Assembly (NCBI RefSeq): GCF_024211255.1
Contig: NZ_JAMLDY010000003.1
Coordinates: 62,001-126,000 of the forward strand
Direction of reading: 5' to 3'
DNA: 64,000 nucleotides
Source of the DNA: Sphingomonas liriopis
Lineage (GTDB): Bacteria; Pseudomonadota; Alphaproteobacteria; Sphingomonadales; Sphingomonadaceae
In this document: piece by piece, positions 43,722 to 51,790 of the stretch
Position numbering within the stretch: position 1 is the stretch's first letter
Layout of the letters: each line of letters begins with the position of its first letter
Notes under the pieces: model-generated
Database searches by the model: none
What the model saw: the letters and a program-made list of their open reading frames with translations, nothing else
What the model was told of the DNA's origin: nothing
Program-made: the position numbers and the translations under genes

Positions 43722-44210
43722 ATGGCTGCCACAGCTCCCTCCGCGTCTGCGCAATTCTTGCGCGAATCCGAACTTCGTCGGGGCATGGAGCTGTTGTACT
43801 TCGGCCATAGCCATCTCACCCGCTCCGTCGATCAGGGGCTTGCCGCCCAGGGGCTGGGCCGCGCGCACCATCGTGCCCTGTACTTCATCGCTCGCCGGCC
43901 CGATCTGACGGTCAGCGAGTTGCTGGCGATGCTGGCGATCACCAAACAGTCCCTGGGGCGCGTACTCAACGAGCTGACGGATCGCAAGCTGGTCGAGACC
44001 CGCCCGGGCGAACGCGACCGCCGCCAGCGCCTGCTGCGCCTGACCGAGGAAGGCGCGCGGCTGGAAAGCGAGTTGTTCGAGGCGGTGCGCATCAAGATGT
44101 CGCAGGCCTATCAGGCGGCAGGGCAGGATGCGGTATCGGGCTATTGGGCGGTGCTGGAGGGGATGATCCCCGACCCCGACCGGGCGCAGGTGGAAAAGCT
44201 GCGGTCCTAG
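43722..44210 (+). CDS. MarR-family transcriptional regulator
   Basis: Protein of 162 residues with a winged helix: LTVSELLAMLAITKQSLGRVLNELTDRKLVETRPGERDRRQ covers helix 3 to the wing (described here by its ends; about residues 66-106), including the conserved D-x-R wing. It lacks an obvious ligand cysteine. The start at 43722 is conventional; a GTG at 43704 would add six residues. Divergent from ilvE over 60 bp, so it may regulate itself, ilvE or both. Confidence 0.88.
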   Translation: MAATAPSASAQFLRESELRRGMELLYFGHSHLTRSVDQGLAAQGLGRAHHRALYFIARRPDLTVSELLAMLAITKQSLGRVLNELTDRKLVETRPGERDRRQRLLRLTEEGARLESELFEAVRIKMSQAYQAAGQDAVSGYWAVLEGMIPDPDRAQVEKLRS

Positions 44211-44246
44211 GGATCGTCCCGCTCGAAGCGGGGTACATTCTCTCGC

Positions 44247-44312
44247 CGTTCGCCCTGAGCTTGTCGAAGGGCAGATGAAACTCAATGGGCTTCGACAGGC
44301 TCAGCCCGAACG
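44247..44312. repeat. Palindromic intergenic repeat (CGTTCG...CGAACG type)
   Basis: CGTTCGCCCTGAGCTTGTCG is mirrored by CGACAGGCTCAGCCCGAACG after a short loop. The same element recurs at 48327-48427. It lies between convergent genes and can fold into a long hairpin. Confidence 0.85.
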
Positions 44313-44336
44313 GATCGTGTGTGGAGGTCCCCCAGC

Positions 44337-45131
44337 CTATCGCGCCGCGGCGGCCATCTCGCGATTGCGCCTTGCCGATGCGGCCAGCGTTTCGGTCAGC
44401 AGCGCGACGAGGCCGTCGGGCCGGTCGAGGACGTTCAACCCCTCGCGCGTCGAACCGCCGGGGCTGGCGACGCGGTCGGCGAGCGTCGCGGGGCTGACGT
44501 CCGCCTCCGCCGCCATGCGCGCGGCGCCGTGCAGCGTGGCGAGTGCCAGCCGCGCCGCCTGATCGGCGGGCAGTCCCAGCGCCGTCCCCGCCTGCGCCAG
44601 CGCATCGGCGAAGCGAAAGACGAACGCCGGGCCGCAGCCGGCGAGCGCGGTGACGTCGTCGAAGCGCGCCTCGTCGGCGATCCATTCGACCAGGCCCAGC
44701 GGCTGCATCCAGTCCGTCACCCGCGCCCGCGCCGCGTCGTCCGCATCCGGTGCATGGAGCGCGACCACGCCCTTGCCGATCGCGACGGGCAGATTGGGCA
44801 TCGCCCGCACGACCGCACCGGCCGCGCACAGGCCGGCGAGCGTCGCCACCTCCACCCCTGCGAGGATCGACACCAGCAGATCGGGAGCGTGTCTGCCAAG
44901 CGGGCCGTCGCGCAACGTGGCGAGCTGTTGCGGCTTCAGCCCGAGCAGGATGACGTCGAACCGCGGCCCGTCGCCGGCATCGGGGATCACCGGCACGACG
45001 GTGACGCCATCGGGCATCGCGCGACCGCTGGGCGACACCACCGTCACGTCAGCCGGGTCCATCCCCGCGGCGAGCCAGCGGCGCAGCATCGCGCCGCCTA
45101 TGTTGCCGGCGCCGACCATCAGCAACCGCAT
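44337..45131 (-). CDS. proC: Pyrroline-5-carboxylate reductase
   Basis: Protein of 264 residues that reduces pyrroline-5-carboxylate to proline with NAD(P)H. N-terminal Rossmann site LMVGAGNIGGAML, the VVRAMPNLPVAIGKG block, and the C-terminal ALAGCGPAFVFRFADAL plus SPGGSTREGL signature are all present. It ends a minus-strand run with the YbjN-like, UbiK and TspO genes; only 4 bp separate it from the YbjN-like gene. Confidence 0.94.
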   Translation of the reverse strand: MRLLMVGAGNIGGAMLRRWLAAGMDPADVTVVSPSGRAMPDGVTVVPVIPDAGDGPRFDVILLGLKPQQLATLRDGPLGRHAPDLLVSILAGVEVATLAGLCAAGAVVRAMPNLPVAIGKGVVALHAPDADDAARARVTDWMQPLGLVEWIADEARFDDVTALAGCGPAFVFRFADALAQAGTALGLPADQAARLALATLHGAARMAAEADVSPATLADRVASPGGSTREGLNVLDRPDGLVALLTETLAASARRNREMAAAAR

Positions 45132-45135
45132 GGAA

Positions 45136-45642
45136 TCAGGCCTCGCCCTGCGTCTCGATCAGCGCGGCGGCGAGCGCCTCGCGCGGGGTCTTGCCGCCCC
45201 ACAGGACGAACTGGAAGACGGGATAGAAGCGCTCGCACTCCTCGATCGCCGATTCGACGAGCAATTCGGTGGCGCCCAAGGACATCGTGCCCTCCTCCTC
45301 GCCATTGATCATCGCGGCGTGGCGATAGAGCAGCACGCCCGACGACGACCACAGCTCGAAATGGCCGATCCACAATTGCTCGTTGACCAGCCCGATCGCC
45401 TCGTAGACTCCGGCGCGGCGATCGTCGGTCACCTTGATGTCGGGGAAGGCGAGGAACTGGAGGACGCTGTCGTCCTCTCGCCACAGCGCGCGCAATTCGT
45501 AGCTCGTCCAGCTGCCCTTGACCGTCGCGACGATCTCGTCGTCGTGCCGCTCGTGTTCCCAGCCATGCGCGGCGTAATAGGCCTCGAGCATGTCGATGGG
45601 GGCGGCGGGGTCCTGGTCAGCTTCGGCGGAATCGAGCATCAT
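45136..45642 (-). CDS. YbjN-domain protein
   Basis: Protein of 168 residues with the YbjN pattern: an early alpha/beta block YYAAHGWEHERHDDE, ELRALWREDD, the NEQLWIGHFELWSSSGVLLYRH strand pair, and CERFYPVFQFVLWGGK. YbjN proteins resemble type III secretion chaperones in fold and influence stress responses in E. coli; the biochemical role is not settled. GTG/ATG pair at 45642/45639. Directly upstream of proC, a frequent arrangement in sphingomonads. Confidence 0.85.
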   Translation of the reverse strand: MMLDSAEADQDPAAPIDMLEAYYAAHGWEHERHDDEIVATVKGSWTSYELRALWREDDSVLQFLAFPDIKVTDDRRAGVYEAIGLVNEQLWIGHFELWSSSGVLLYRHAAMINGEEEGTMSLGATELLVESAIEECERFYPVFQFVLWGGKTPREALAAALIETQGEA

Positions 45643-45736
45643 TGCGCCTCTTATCGCACGACAAGGCTGCCGAGGCAAAATCGCCGCGGCAAGCCCTTCG
45701 TGGACAAGGCTGTCGATAAAGCTGTGGAAAACCGCG

Positions 45737-46003
45737 TCAGGCGGCGGGCGGCGGCGTATCGGCCTGCTTCGCCTCCAGCGCGTCGAGCCGCGCGCGCAGC
45801 GCGTCATTCTCGTCACGCGCGGCGACAGCCATCGCCTTCACCACCTCGAACTCGTCGCGGCTGACGAAGTCGAGCCCGCCGATCCACTCGCGCGCCCGCG
45901 CCCGTGCGCCCGATTCGGCCTCTCGCCCGACGCCGGCGAGCGTGCCGGCGGCGCCGTTCATCAGCTTCACGAAATCATCGAACAGGCGGTTTTCGGACTG
46001 CAT
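45737..46003 (-). CDS. ubiK: Accessory factor UbiK family protein
   Basis: Small 88-residue helical protein: an amphipathic N-terminal helix (ENRLFDDFVKLMNGAAGTLAG) and a C-terminal coiled coil (DENDALRARLDALEA) that drives trimerisation. UbiK helps the aerobic ubiquinone biosynthesis complex through lipid binding. The conserved SRDEFEVVKAM in the middle supports the family. The start at 46003 gives the usual length. Confidence 0.88.
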   Translation of the reverse strand: MQSENRLFDDFVKLMNGAAGTLAGVGREAESGARARAREWIGGLDFVSRDEFEVVKAMAVAARDENDALRARLDALEAKQADTPPPAA

Positions 46004-46037
46004 GGTTTCACTATTCCCGGCACGACAGGTGCATCTG

Positions 46038-46556
46038 TCACAGCATCTGGGAGGTATGCGCCGCCGGTACAAGCGTTTCCGCGTCGGGATTGAGCTGGCC
46101 GATCCGCCAGGTCAGCACGCCGGCGAAGCTGATCCACACCAGATACGGCACCATCAGCCACGCCGCGAGCGGCCGGATGCGGCCGAACAACAGCGTCGCG
46201 ACGATCGCCAGTACCAGCATCGCGACGATGACCAGCAGCGCGGTGCCGACCTGGTGCATGCCGAAGAACAGCGGCGTCCAGGCGAGATTGAGGACGAACT
46301 GCACCGCGAACACGCCGAGTGCCACGCCACGCAGCCGCGCGCCGCGTGCGTGCAGGATCACCGCCACCGCGAGGCCGAGCAGGATGTAGAGCGAGGTCCA
46401 GGCGACCGGAAAGACCCAGCCCGGCGGGGTCAGCGCCGGTTTCTGCAACGCGACGTACCAGCTGTTCTCGCTACCCGCAGGCACCGCCCGCCCCGACGCG
46501 AAGCCGAGCAGCAGGACCAGCGGCACGGTGACCACTGCCCAGCGCAGGAACGACAT
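46038..46556 (-). CDS. tspO: TspO/MBR family protein
   Basis: Membrane protein of 172 residues with five helices. Tryptophan- and proline-rich loops WYVALQKPALTPPGWVFPVAWT and NLAWTPLFFG are the family marks. TspO binds tetrapyrroles and influences porphyrin turnover, with roles in photosynthesis-gene control in some alphaproteobacteria. Start at 46556 is the first Met before helix 1. Confidence 0.92.
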   Translation of the reverse strand: MSFLRWAVVTVPLVLLLGFASGRAVPAGSENSWYVALQKPALTPPGWVFPVAWTSLYILLGLAVAVILHARGARLRGVALGVFAVQFVLNLAWTPLFFGMHQVGTALLVIVAMLVLAIVATLLFGRIRPLAAWLMVPYLVWISFAGVLTWRIGQLNPDAETLVPAAHTSQML

Positions 46557-46659
46557 CCGCAATTGACCTCTGGATGCGATGCCGCCCACGTCTTGCTCCC
46601 TCGGATGCTGCGCCGCCGCCTTGCCGCGCTGCACAAGCTTCGTAAAGCGTCCGATGCGA

Positions 46660-47412
46660 TTATCGTTCCGTCAGCGATCCGTTCCGGGACGCCGCGACCA
46701 GATATTCCACATTGCCCTCCGGCCCGGTGATCGGGCTTTCGGCGATCCCGGCGACGCTCCAGCCGGCTCCGGTCAGCCATGTGGCGACCGCGTCGCACAC
46801 CCGCGCGCGGATCGCGGGATCGCGGACGACGCCGCCCTTCCCCACCTCCTCGCGCCCCGCCTCGAACTGCGGCTTGATGAGCGCCATCAGCCGCGCATCG
46901 GGCGCCGCGAAGGTCATCGGGCGTTCGAGCACCTTGGCCAGCCCGATGAAGCTCGCGTCGCAGACGATCAGGTCGATCCCCTCGGGAATGTGCGTCGCAT
47001 CGAGGATGCGCGCGCTGGTCTGTTCGTGGACGATCACGCGCGGGTCCTGGCGCAGCTTCCACGCGAGCTGGTTGGTGCCGCTGTCGACCGCATAGACGCG
47101 CGCCGCGCCGCGGGTCAGCAATACGTCGGTGAAGCCGCCGGTCGACGAACCGACGTCGATCGCCACCGCGCCCGCGACGTCCCAGCCGAAATGATCGAGG
47201 CCGTGCGCCAGCTTGACGCCCCCGCGCGACACCCAGGGGTGATCGCGCCCGCGCACGTCGAGCACGACGTCGTCCGCGAACGCCTGTCCGGGCTTGTCGA
47301 CCTTCTTCGTCCCCGCGAACACCAGCCCCGCCATGATGAGCGCCTGCGCCCGCGTCTTCGATTCGGCGAGTCCGCGGGTCACGAGCATCTGGTCTGCACG
47401 GGTCTTGGCCAT
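46660..47412 (-). CDS. tlyA: TlyA-family rRNA 2'-O-methyltransferase
   Basis: Protein of 250 residues: N-terminal S4 RNA-binding domain (RADQMLVTRGLAESKTRAQAL), then an FtsJ-like methyltransferase with IDVGSSTGGFTDVL as motif I, the catalytic K-D-K-E set including VSRGGVKL, and LIKPQFEAG. TlyA methylates 16S and 23S rRNA ribose. Older annotations call it a hemolysin. Start at 47412 chosen as the first Met at the S4 domain. Confidence 0.92.
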   Translation of the reverse strand: MAKTRADQMLVTRGLAESKTRAQALIMAGLVFAGTKKVDKPGQAFADDVVLDVRGRDHPWVSRGGVKLAHGLDHFGWDVAGAVAIDVGSSTGGFTDVLLTRGAARVYAVDSGTNQLAWKLRQDPRVIVHEQTSARILDATHIPEGIDLIVCDASFIGLAKVLERPMTFAAPDARLMALIKPQFEAGREEVGKGGVVRDPAIRARVCDAVATWLTGAGWSVAGIAESPITGPEGNVEYLVAASRNGSLTER

Positions 47413-47610
47413 GCCCCGCCCTAGCGCTGCGACATGCCCCTCGCCACCCCCGCAGCCGCGGCTTTCCATCCGCCGCATCGCGTCTTCGACTGGGCGCAAC
47501 GCGATTGCCGATCGATTTAGTAGGTTTATCTCCTGGAACGGGGGGCGTGCCGGCGGCGTGCCCTAGAGCGCCGACCCGACACGCCCCCTTCAACGGAGGG
47601 AGATGCAGCC

Positions 47611-48282
47611 ATGACCGGATTTTCCAGTTTCGACGCCGCGCAACCGACCATCCTGACCGTGCCGGGTCTGGGCGGTTCCGGCCCCTCGCATTGGCAGACC
47701 TTATGGGAAGACGCCCGGCCCGACACGGTGCGGGTCGAACTCGGCATGTGGAACACGCCGCACCGCAACGCCTGGGTGACCAAGCTCGACCAGGCGATAT
47801 CGCAGGCCGAGGCACCGGTGATCCTCGCCGCCCACAGCCTCGGCTGCCTCGCGGTGGCGTGGTGGGCGGAGCTCAGCCCGCAGCCCTACGGCTGGCCGGT
47901 GGCAGGCGCGCTGCTGGTGGCGCCGGCCGACGTCGACCGGCCGGGCGCGCCCGACGAGCTGCGCGCTTTCGCCCCGACACCACGCACGCCCCTCCCTTTC
48001 CCCTCAATCGTGGTCGCCTCCAGCGACGATCCCTGGATCGGCATCGACCGCGCGCACAGCCTCGCGGCGCAATGGGGCAGCCATTTCGTCGATGCGGGAC
48101 CGCAGGGGCACCTCAATGCGGCGAGTGGCATCGGCTGGTGGCGCGAAGGGCAGGAATTGCTCGACCGCATCATCACCGCGGGCACCGATGGCCATGGCCG
48201 CGTCCGTGCGCCGGGAGATGCCCGCTCGATCCTGGCGATCAACGCGACGGATGCGGCGCAGACGCATTATCTGGGGGGATGA
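47611..48282 (+). CDS. RBBP9/YdeN-family serine hydrolase
   Basis: Protein of 223 residues with the compact alpha/beta fold: TVPGLGGSGPSHWQTLW at the N-terminus, nucleophile elbow AAHSLGCLA (Ser about 76), a late Asp in SSDDPWIG and the His of GPQGHLNAASG. The family has weak esterase/peptidase activity and unknown physiological targets. Divergent from tlyA. Confidence 0.9.
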   Translation: MTGFSSFDAAQPTILTVPGLGGSGPSHWQTLWEDARPDTVRVELGMWNTPHRNAWVTKLDQAISQAEAPVILAAHSLGCLAVAWWAELSPQPYGWPVAGALLVAPADVDRPGAPDELRAFAPTPRTPLPFPSIVVASSDDPWIGIDRAHSLAAQWGSHFVDAGPQGHLNAASGIGWWREGQELLDRIITAGTDGHGRVRAPGDARSILAINATDAAQTHYLGG

Positions 48283-48326
48283 GGGGGACTTCGACCGTCT
48301 GACGTAAGATGGACCCAGCTTCTCAC

Positions 48327-48427
48327 CGTTCGCCCTGAGCTTGTCGAAGCCTGTCCTGAGCGACGCCGCAGGCGGCGTCGAAGGGGGCCTGAGTCTCACC
48401 TGTGCTTCGACAGGCTCAGCACGAACG
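48327..48427. repeat. Palindromic intergenic repeat
   Basis: CGTTCGCCCTGAGCTTGTCG at the left and CGACAGGCTCAGCACGAACG at the right, with an inner pair GGCGTCGAAG. Same family as 44247-44312. Located between the convergent hydrolase gene and metK. Confidence 0.82.
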
Positions 48428-48492
48428 GTCTGGTTACGTCGTCATGTTCCCGAGAGTCCCACGCGCAGGGCGACCGGTTTTATCCCAATAGC

Positions 48493-48528
48493 AAAACGCC
48501 CTCCCCCGCATGCCGCGAGGGAGGGCGT
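48493..48528 (-). terminator. Rho-independent terminator of metK
   Basis: On the minus strand ACGCCCTCCC pairs with GGGAGGGCGT (48519-48528 and 48496-48505), followed by a run of four T (48496-48493). It starts 27 bp after the metK stop. Confidence 0.8.
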
Positions 48529-48554
48529 CGTAACCCGCAAACTGGTGGGTCGCC

Positions 48555-49772
48555 TTACGCGACCGCCGCCTTCAGCTGATCGACCAGATCGGTCTTTTCC
48601 CACGTGAACAGGTCGCCTTCCGGCTCGCGGCCGAAGTGACCGTAGGCCGCCGACTTCACATAGATCGGCGCGTTGAGCTTGAGGTGCTGGCGGATGCCCT
48701 TGGGCGTCAGGCGGACGAGCTGCGGCAGCACCTGCTCCAGCTTCGCTTCGTCGACCGTGCCGGTGCCGTGCGTATCGACATACACCGACAGCGGCTCGGC
48801 GATACCGATCGCGTACGACAGCTGGATCGTGCAGCGCTTCGCGAGGCCGGCCGCCACGACGTTCTTGGCAAGGTAGCGTGCCACGTAAGCCGCGGAACGG
48901 TCGACCTTGGTCGGGTCCTTGCCGCTGAACGCGCCGCCGCCGTGCGGAGCGGCACCGCCGTAGGTGTCGACGATGATCTTGCGGCCGGTGACGCCGGCGT
49001 CACCGTCGGGGCCACCGATCTCGAACGCGCCGGTCGGGTTGATGTACAGCTTGGTCGCGTCGGTGACGAAGCCCTCGGGCAGCGTGCTCTTGAGCACGCC
49101 CGTCACGTAATCCTTGAGCACGTCGTACTTGGCGGCATCGGCATTGTCGCCCTGCAGGCAATAACCCGCCTTGTGCTGCGTTGAGACGACCAGCGCGACC
49201 GCACCGGTCGGCACGCCGTTCTCGTACTGCAGCGTCACCTGGCTCTTGGCGTCGGGCTCCAGGAACGGCGCCTTGCCCGAATGGCGGTCGGCCGCCATCG
49301 TCTCGAGGATCTTGTGGCTGTAATACAGCGTCGCCGGCATCAGGCCCGGCGTCTCGTCGGTCGCGTAACCGAACATGATGCCCTGGTCGCCCGCGCCCTC
49401 GTCCTTGTTCGAACCCTCGTCGACGCCCATCGCGATTTCCGCCGACTGGCCGTGCAGGTTGTTCTGGAACGCGAAGGTCTCCCAGTGGAAGCCCGACTGT
49501 TCGTAGCCGATCCGCTTGACGGTGGCGCGCACCGCCGCCTCGATCTCGGCGAGCGCGCCATCGGCCCAGGCGCCGTTCTCGTACACGCCCTTGCAGCGGA
49601 TTTCGCCCGCCAGCACGACGAGGTTGGTGGTGGTCAGCGTCTCGCAGGCGATGCGCGCCTCGGGGTCCTTGGACAGGAACAGATCGACGATCGTGTCGCT
49701 GATCTGGTCGGCGACCTTGTCGGGATGACCTTCGGAAACGGACTCGGACGTGAAGATATAGCTGCTGCGCAT
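48555..49772 (-). CDS. metK: S-adenosylmethionine synthetase
   Basis: Protein of 405 residues that makes SAM from methionine and ATP. Landmarks: [20 protein letters not shown] (ATP site His), the flexible active loop around [12 protein letters not shown], and [19 protein letters not shown] (phosphate-binding, the P-loop-like signature). ATG at 49772 taken as start; GTG at 49775 is also in frame. A palindrome lies 16 bp upstream, and a clear terminator follows. Confidence 0.97.
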   Translation of the reverse strand: MRSSYIFTSESVSEGHPDKVADQISDTIVDLFLSKDPEARIACETLTTTNLVVLAGEIRCKGVYENGAWADGALAEIEAAVRATVKRIGYEQSGFHWETFAFQNNLHGQSAEIAMGVDEGSNKDEGAGDQGIMFGYATDETPGLMPATLYYSHKILETMAADRHSGKAPFLEPDAKSQVTLQYENGVPTGAVALVVSTQHKAGYCLQGDNADAAKYDVLKDYVTGVLKSTLPEGFVTDATKLYINPTGAFEIGGPDGDAGVTGRKIIVDTYGGAAPHGGGAFSGKDPTKVDRSAAYVARYLAKNVVAAGLAKRCTIQLSYAIGIAEPLSVYVDTHGTGTVDEAKLEQVLPQLVRLTPKGIRQHLKLNAPIYVKSAAYGHFGREPEGDLFTWEKTDLVDQLKAAVA

Positions 49773-49787
49773 CACTGCCTCATAACG

Positions 49788-49807
49788 ATATAAAGAAACC
49801 TTTATAT
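49788..49807. promoter_or_regulatory. Palindrome upstream of metK
   Basis: ATATAAAG at 49788-49795 and CTTTATAT at 49800-49807 with a 4-nt spacer, perfect. It resembles binding sites proposed for ArsR-type SAM/SAH-responsive regulators (SahR/SamR) that control methionine-cycle genes. It fills most of the 39-bp gap between lnt and metK, so metK may have its own promoter here. Confidence 0.65.
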
Positions 49808-49814
49808 GAGCTCT

Positions 49815-51356
49815 CTAGCGTCGGGCGCGGCGGTTTGCAATCGCGAGCGCGAGGAAGGCGAGCGCGACGATCAGCGCCGCCCAATTGCCCAGCCGGCTGA
49901 ACGGCGTCGGCGGCAGCGCGGGCGGCATCGTCATGCGGATCGTGCCCGCGGTTTCGTGCGGCACGGTGGCCAGCAGGCGGCCGTCGGCGGCGATCACCGC
50001 CGAGATGCCGGTGGGGGTCGAACGGACGATCGGCAGCCCTTCCTCGATCGCCCTCATCCGCGCCTGTGCCAGATGCTGCGGCGGACCCCAGCGGCCGAAC
50101 CACGCGTCGGTCGAGGGATTGAAGATCATCCGCGGCCGGTGGGCTTCGTCGACGACCTGGCCCGAAAAGATGATCTCGTAGCAGGTCTGGAACCCGATCG
50201 CGCCGAAGCCGGGGATTGCGAGCGTGCGCGGACCCGGGCCATCGTCGAAATCGATGTCGCCGGGCACCAGCCGGGCAAGGCCGAGCGGCTTCATCAGCCA
50301 CGGTAGCGGCAGATATTCGCCATAGGGGACGAGGTGCGCCTTGTCGTAGCGCCCGACGATCCGGGCGTTGCTGTCGATCGCGAACACCGAATTGGACGCG
50401 CCGACGACGTCGCCCGCCGCATCGAAGCGCAGCGGCGTATGGCCCGTGAGCAGCACGTCGCGCGGTCCCAGCAATCGCGCCAGTCGCCAGCGGTTGAACA
50501 GCGGGCTCTGGCCGTCGTAGATCCAGCGCGGGTAGCCGCTTTCCAGATAATCGCGCATCACGCCTTCTGGCCACAAGACCAGCCGCGGACGCGCGCCCGG
50601 CGTCCCCGACCAGCGCGCCAGCGCGGCGAGCATGCGTTCCTGATCGTCCTGCCCGCGCGCGTCCTGGCCGATGTTGGGCTGGACGACCTGCAACAACGGC
50701 GCGTCGGGCCCGGCGGCGGGGGCGTCGGTCCATATCCCCGACAGCGCGGCGAGCGCCAGCGCCGCTGCCAGCCCCGCCGGCAGACGCCAGCGCCGCCGTG
50801 CTAGTAACAAGAGCGACACCGCCGCCAGCACGGTGACGCCCGACAGCGCATAGGTGCCGATCCACGCCGACAGCCGCGCGACGCCGATCACGGGCAGCCA
50901 GATCACCGCGATCGGATCCCAGGCATAACCGGTGAACAGCGTGGCGCGGAGATATTCGCTACCGATCCACGCCGCCGCGAACACCAGCGCATAGCCCGCG
51001 TCCGGCACCCCGCGCCGCCCGAACCGCCAACCGATCCCCGCCGCCAGCATCGGGAAGACCGCCAGATACAGCGCCAGCCCCACCGCGGCGAAATAGCCGA
51101 GCACGGGGGGCATCTTGTCCTGGAAGTCGAAGGCGTGCTGGAACCAGTTGTTGTTGATCGTGAAATGCCCGACGCCCCAACACCAGCCGATCCAGCTGGC
51201 GCGCTTGAGGGTCGGTGCGGCATGGACCAGCGCCGCAAGGCCCGCGAGCCCGAGCAACGTGAGCGGCCAGAACTGAAGCGGCGCGAACCCCGTCGCGGCG
51301 AGCGCGCCGAGCAGGAGCGCGAGCAAGGCGGGACGGCGGGACAGGATGGCAGGCAT
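49815..51356 (-). CDS. lnt: Apolipoprotein N-acyltransferase
   Basis: Inner-membrane enzyme of 513 residues that adds the third acyl chain to lipoproteins. About six N-terminal membrane helices precede a periplasmic nitrilase domain with the Glu-Lys-Cys triad: LWPEGVMRDY, KAHLVPYGEYLPL and FQTCYEIIF. Ends with a final membrane helix. Start at 51356 leads straight into the first helix; longer frames cross a repeat. Upstream of metK on the same strand. Confidence 0.95.
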   Translation of the reverse strand: MPAILSRRPALLALLLGALAATGFAPLQFWPLTLLGLAGLAALVHAAPTLKRASWIGWCWGVGHFTINNNWFQHAFDFQDKMPPVLGYFAAVGLALYLAVFPMLAAGIGWRFGRRGVPDAGYALVFAAAWIGSEYLRATLFTGYAWDPIAVIWLPVIGVARLSAWIGTYALSGVTVLAAVSLLLLARRRWRLPAGLAAALALAALSGIWTDAPAAGPDAPLLQVVQPNIGQDARGQDDQERMLAALARWSGTPGARPRLVLWPEGVMRDYLESGYPRWIYDGQSPLFNRWRLARLLGPRDVLLTGHTPLRFDAAGDVVGASNSVFAIDSNARIVGRYDKAHLVPYGEYLPLPWLMKPLGLARLVPGDIDFDDGPGPRTLAIPGFGAIGFQTCYEIIFSGQVVDEAHRPRMIFNPSTDAWFGRWGPPQHLAQARMRAIEEGLPIVRSTPTGISAVIAADGRLLATVPHETAGTIRMTMPPALPPTPFSRLGNWAALIVALAFLALAIANRRARR

Positions 51357-51436
51357 GCCCCACGCTGTATCGCGGCCGGGGGACGTTGTCGCGTCCGTCC
51401 GACGTCTGCGGAGATGCCACCCTCTCCCCACCCCTT

Positions 51437-51545
51437 CGTCACCCCGGACTTGTTCCGGGGTCCACTCCGCGGCGAGGCGAACAGTGCGCGCCTCCTGCCG
51501 TTCCGCTCGCTGCACGGTGGACCCCGGAACAAGTCCGGGGTGACG
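51437..51545. repeat. Inverted pair of CGTCACCCCGGACTTGTTCC repeats
   Basis: The 29-bp arm at 51437-51465 is matched in inverse orientation at 51517-51545. The same element occurs at 60762-60867. A common sphingomonad intergenic repeat. Confidence 0.88.
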
Positions 51546-51611
51546 GCGGATTTTGGGCAACCTTCATCACCCTGCACACGTGCAGACACGTCGCCCCCGC
51601 CCCGCCCCCTT

Positions 51612-51708
51612 CGTCATCCCCGCGAAGACGGGAATCCATAATCACTGACCATCGGGATGGAGCCGGTACGGCAGCCAGCATGGATCCCCGCCTTCGCGGG
51701 GGATGACG
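51612..51708. repeat. Inverted pair of CGTCATCCCCGCGAAGAC repeats
   Basis: Arms at about 51612-51638 and 51681-51708 (CGTCATCCCCGCGAAG and CTTCGCGGGGGATGACG). Different sequence from the neighbouring repeat at 51437. Lies in the lnt-glnD divergent region. Confidence 0.82.
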
Positions 51709-51790
51709 ATGAGTGTGGAGGGGAGGACGATGAACATACACCCCCCCAAACCCGGTGTCGCATCAGCTCTCACACCGCTATGACGCCCCC

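Noticed and set aside
43722..44210. Start of the MarR gene far upstream, as the frame stays open to 42633
   Set aside because: The upstream part runs antisense through ilvE and has no regulator-like sequence; the domain begins after 43722.
49815..51560. Longer lnt start at 51560
   Set aside because: The added N-terminus would translate an inverted intergenic repeat; the first membrane helix begins right after 51356.
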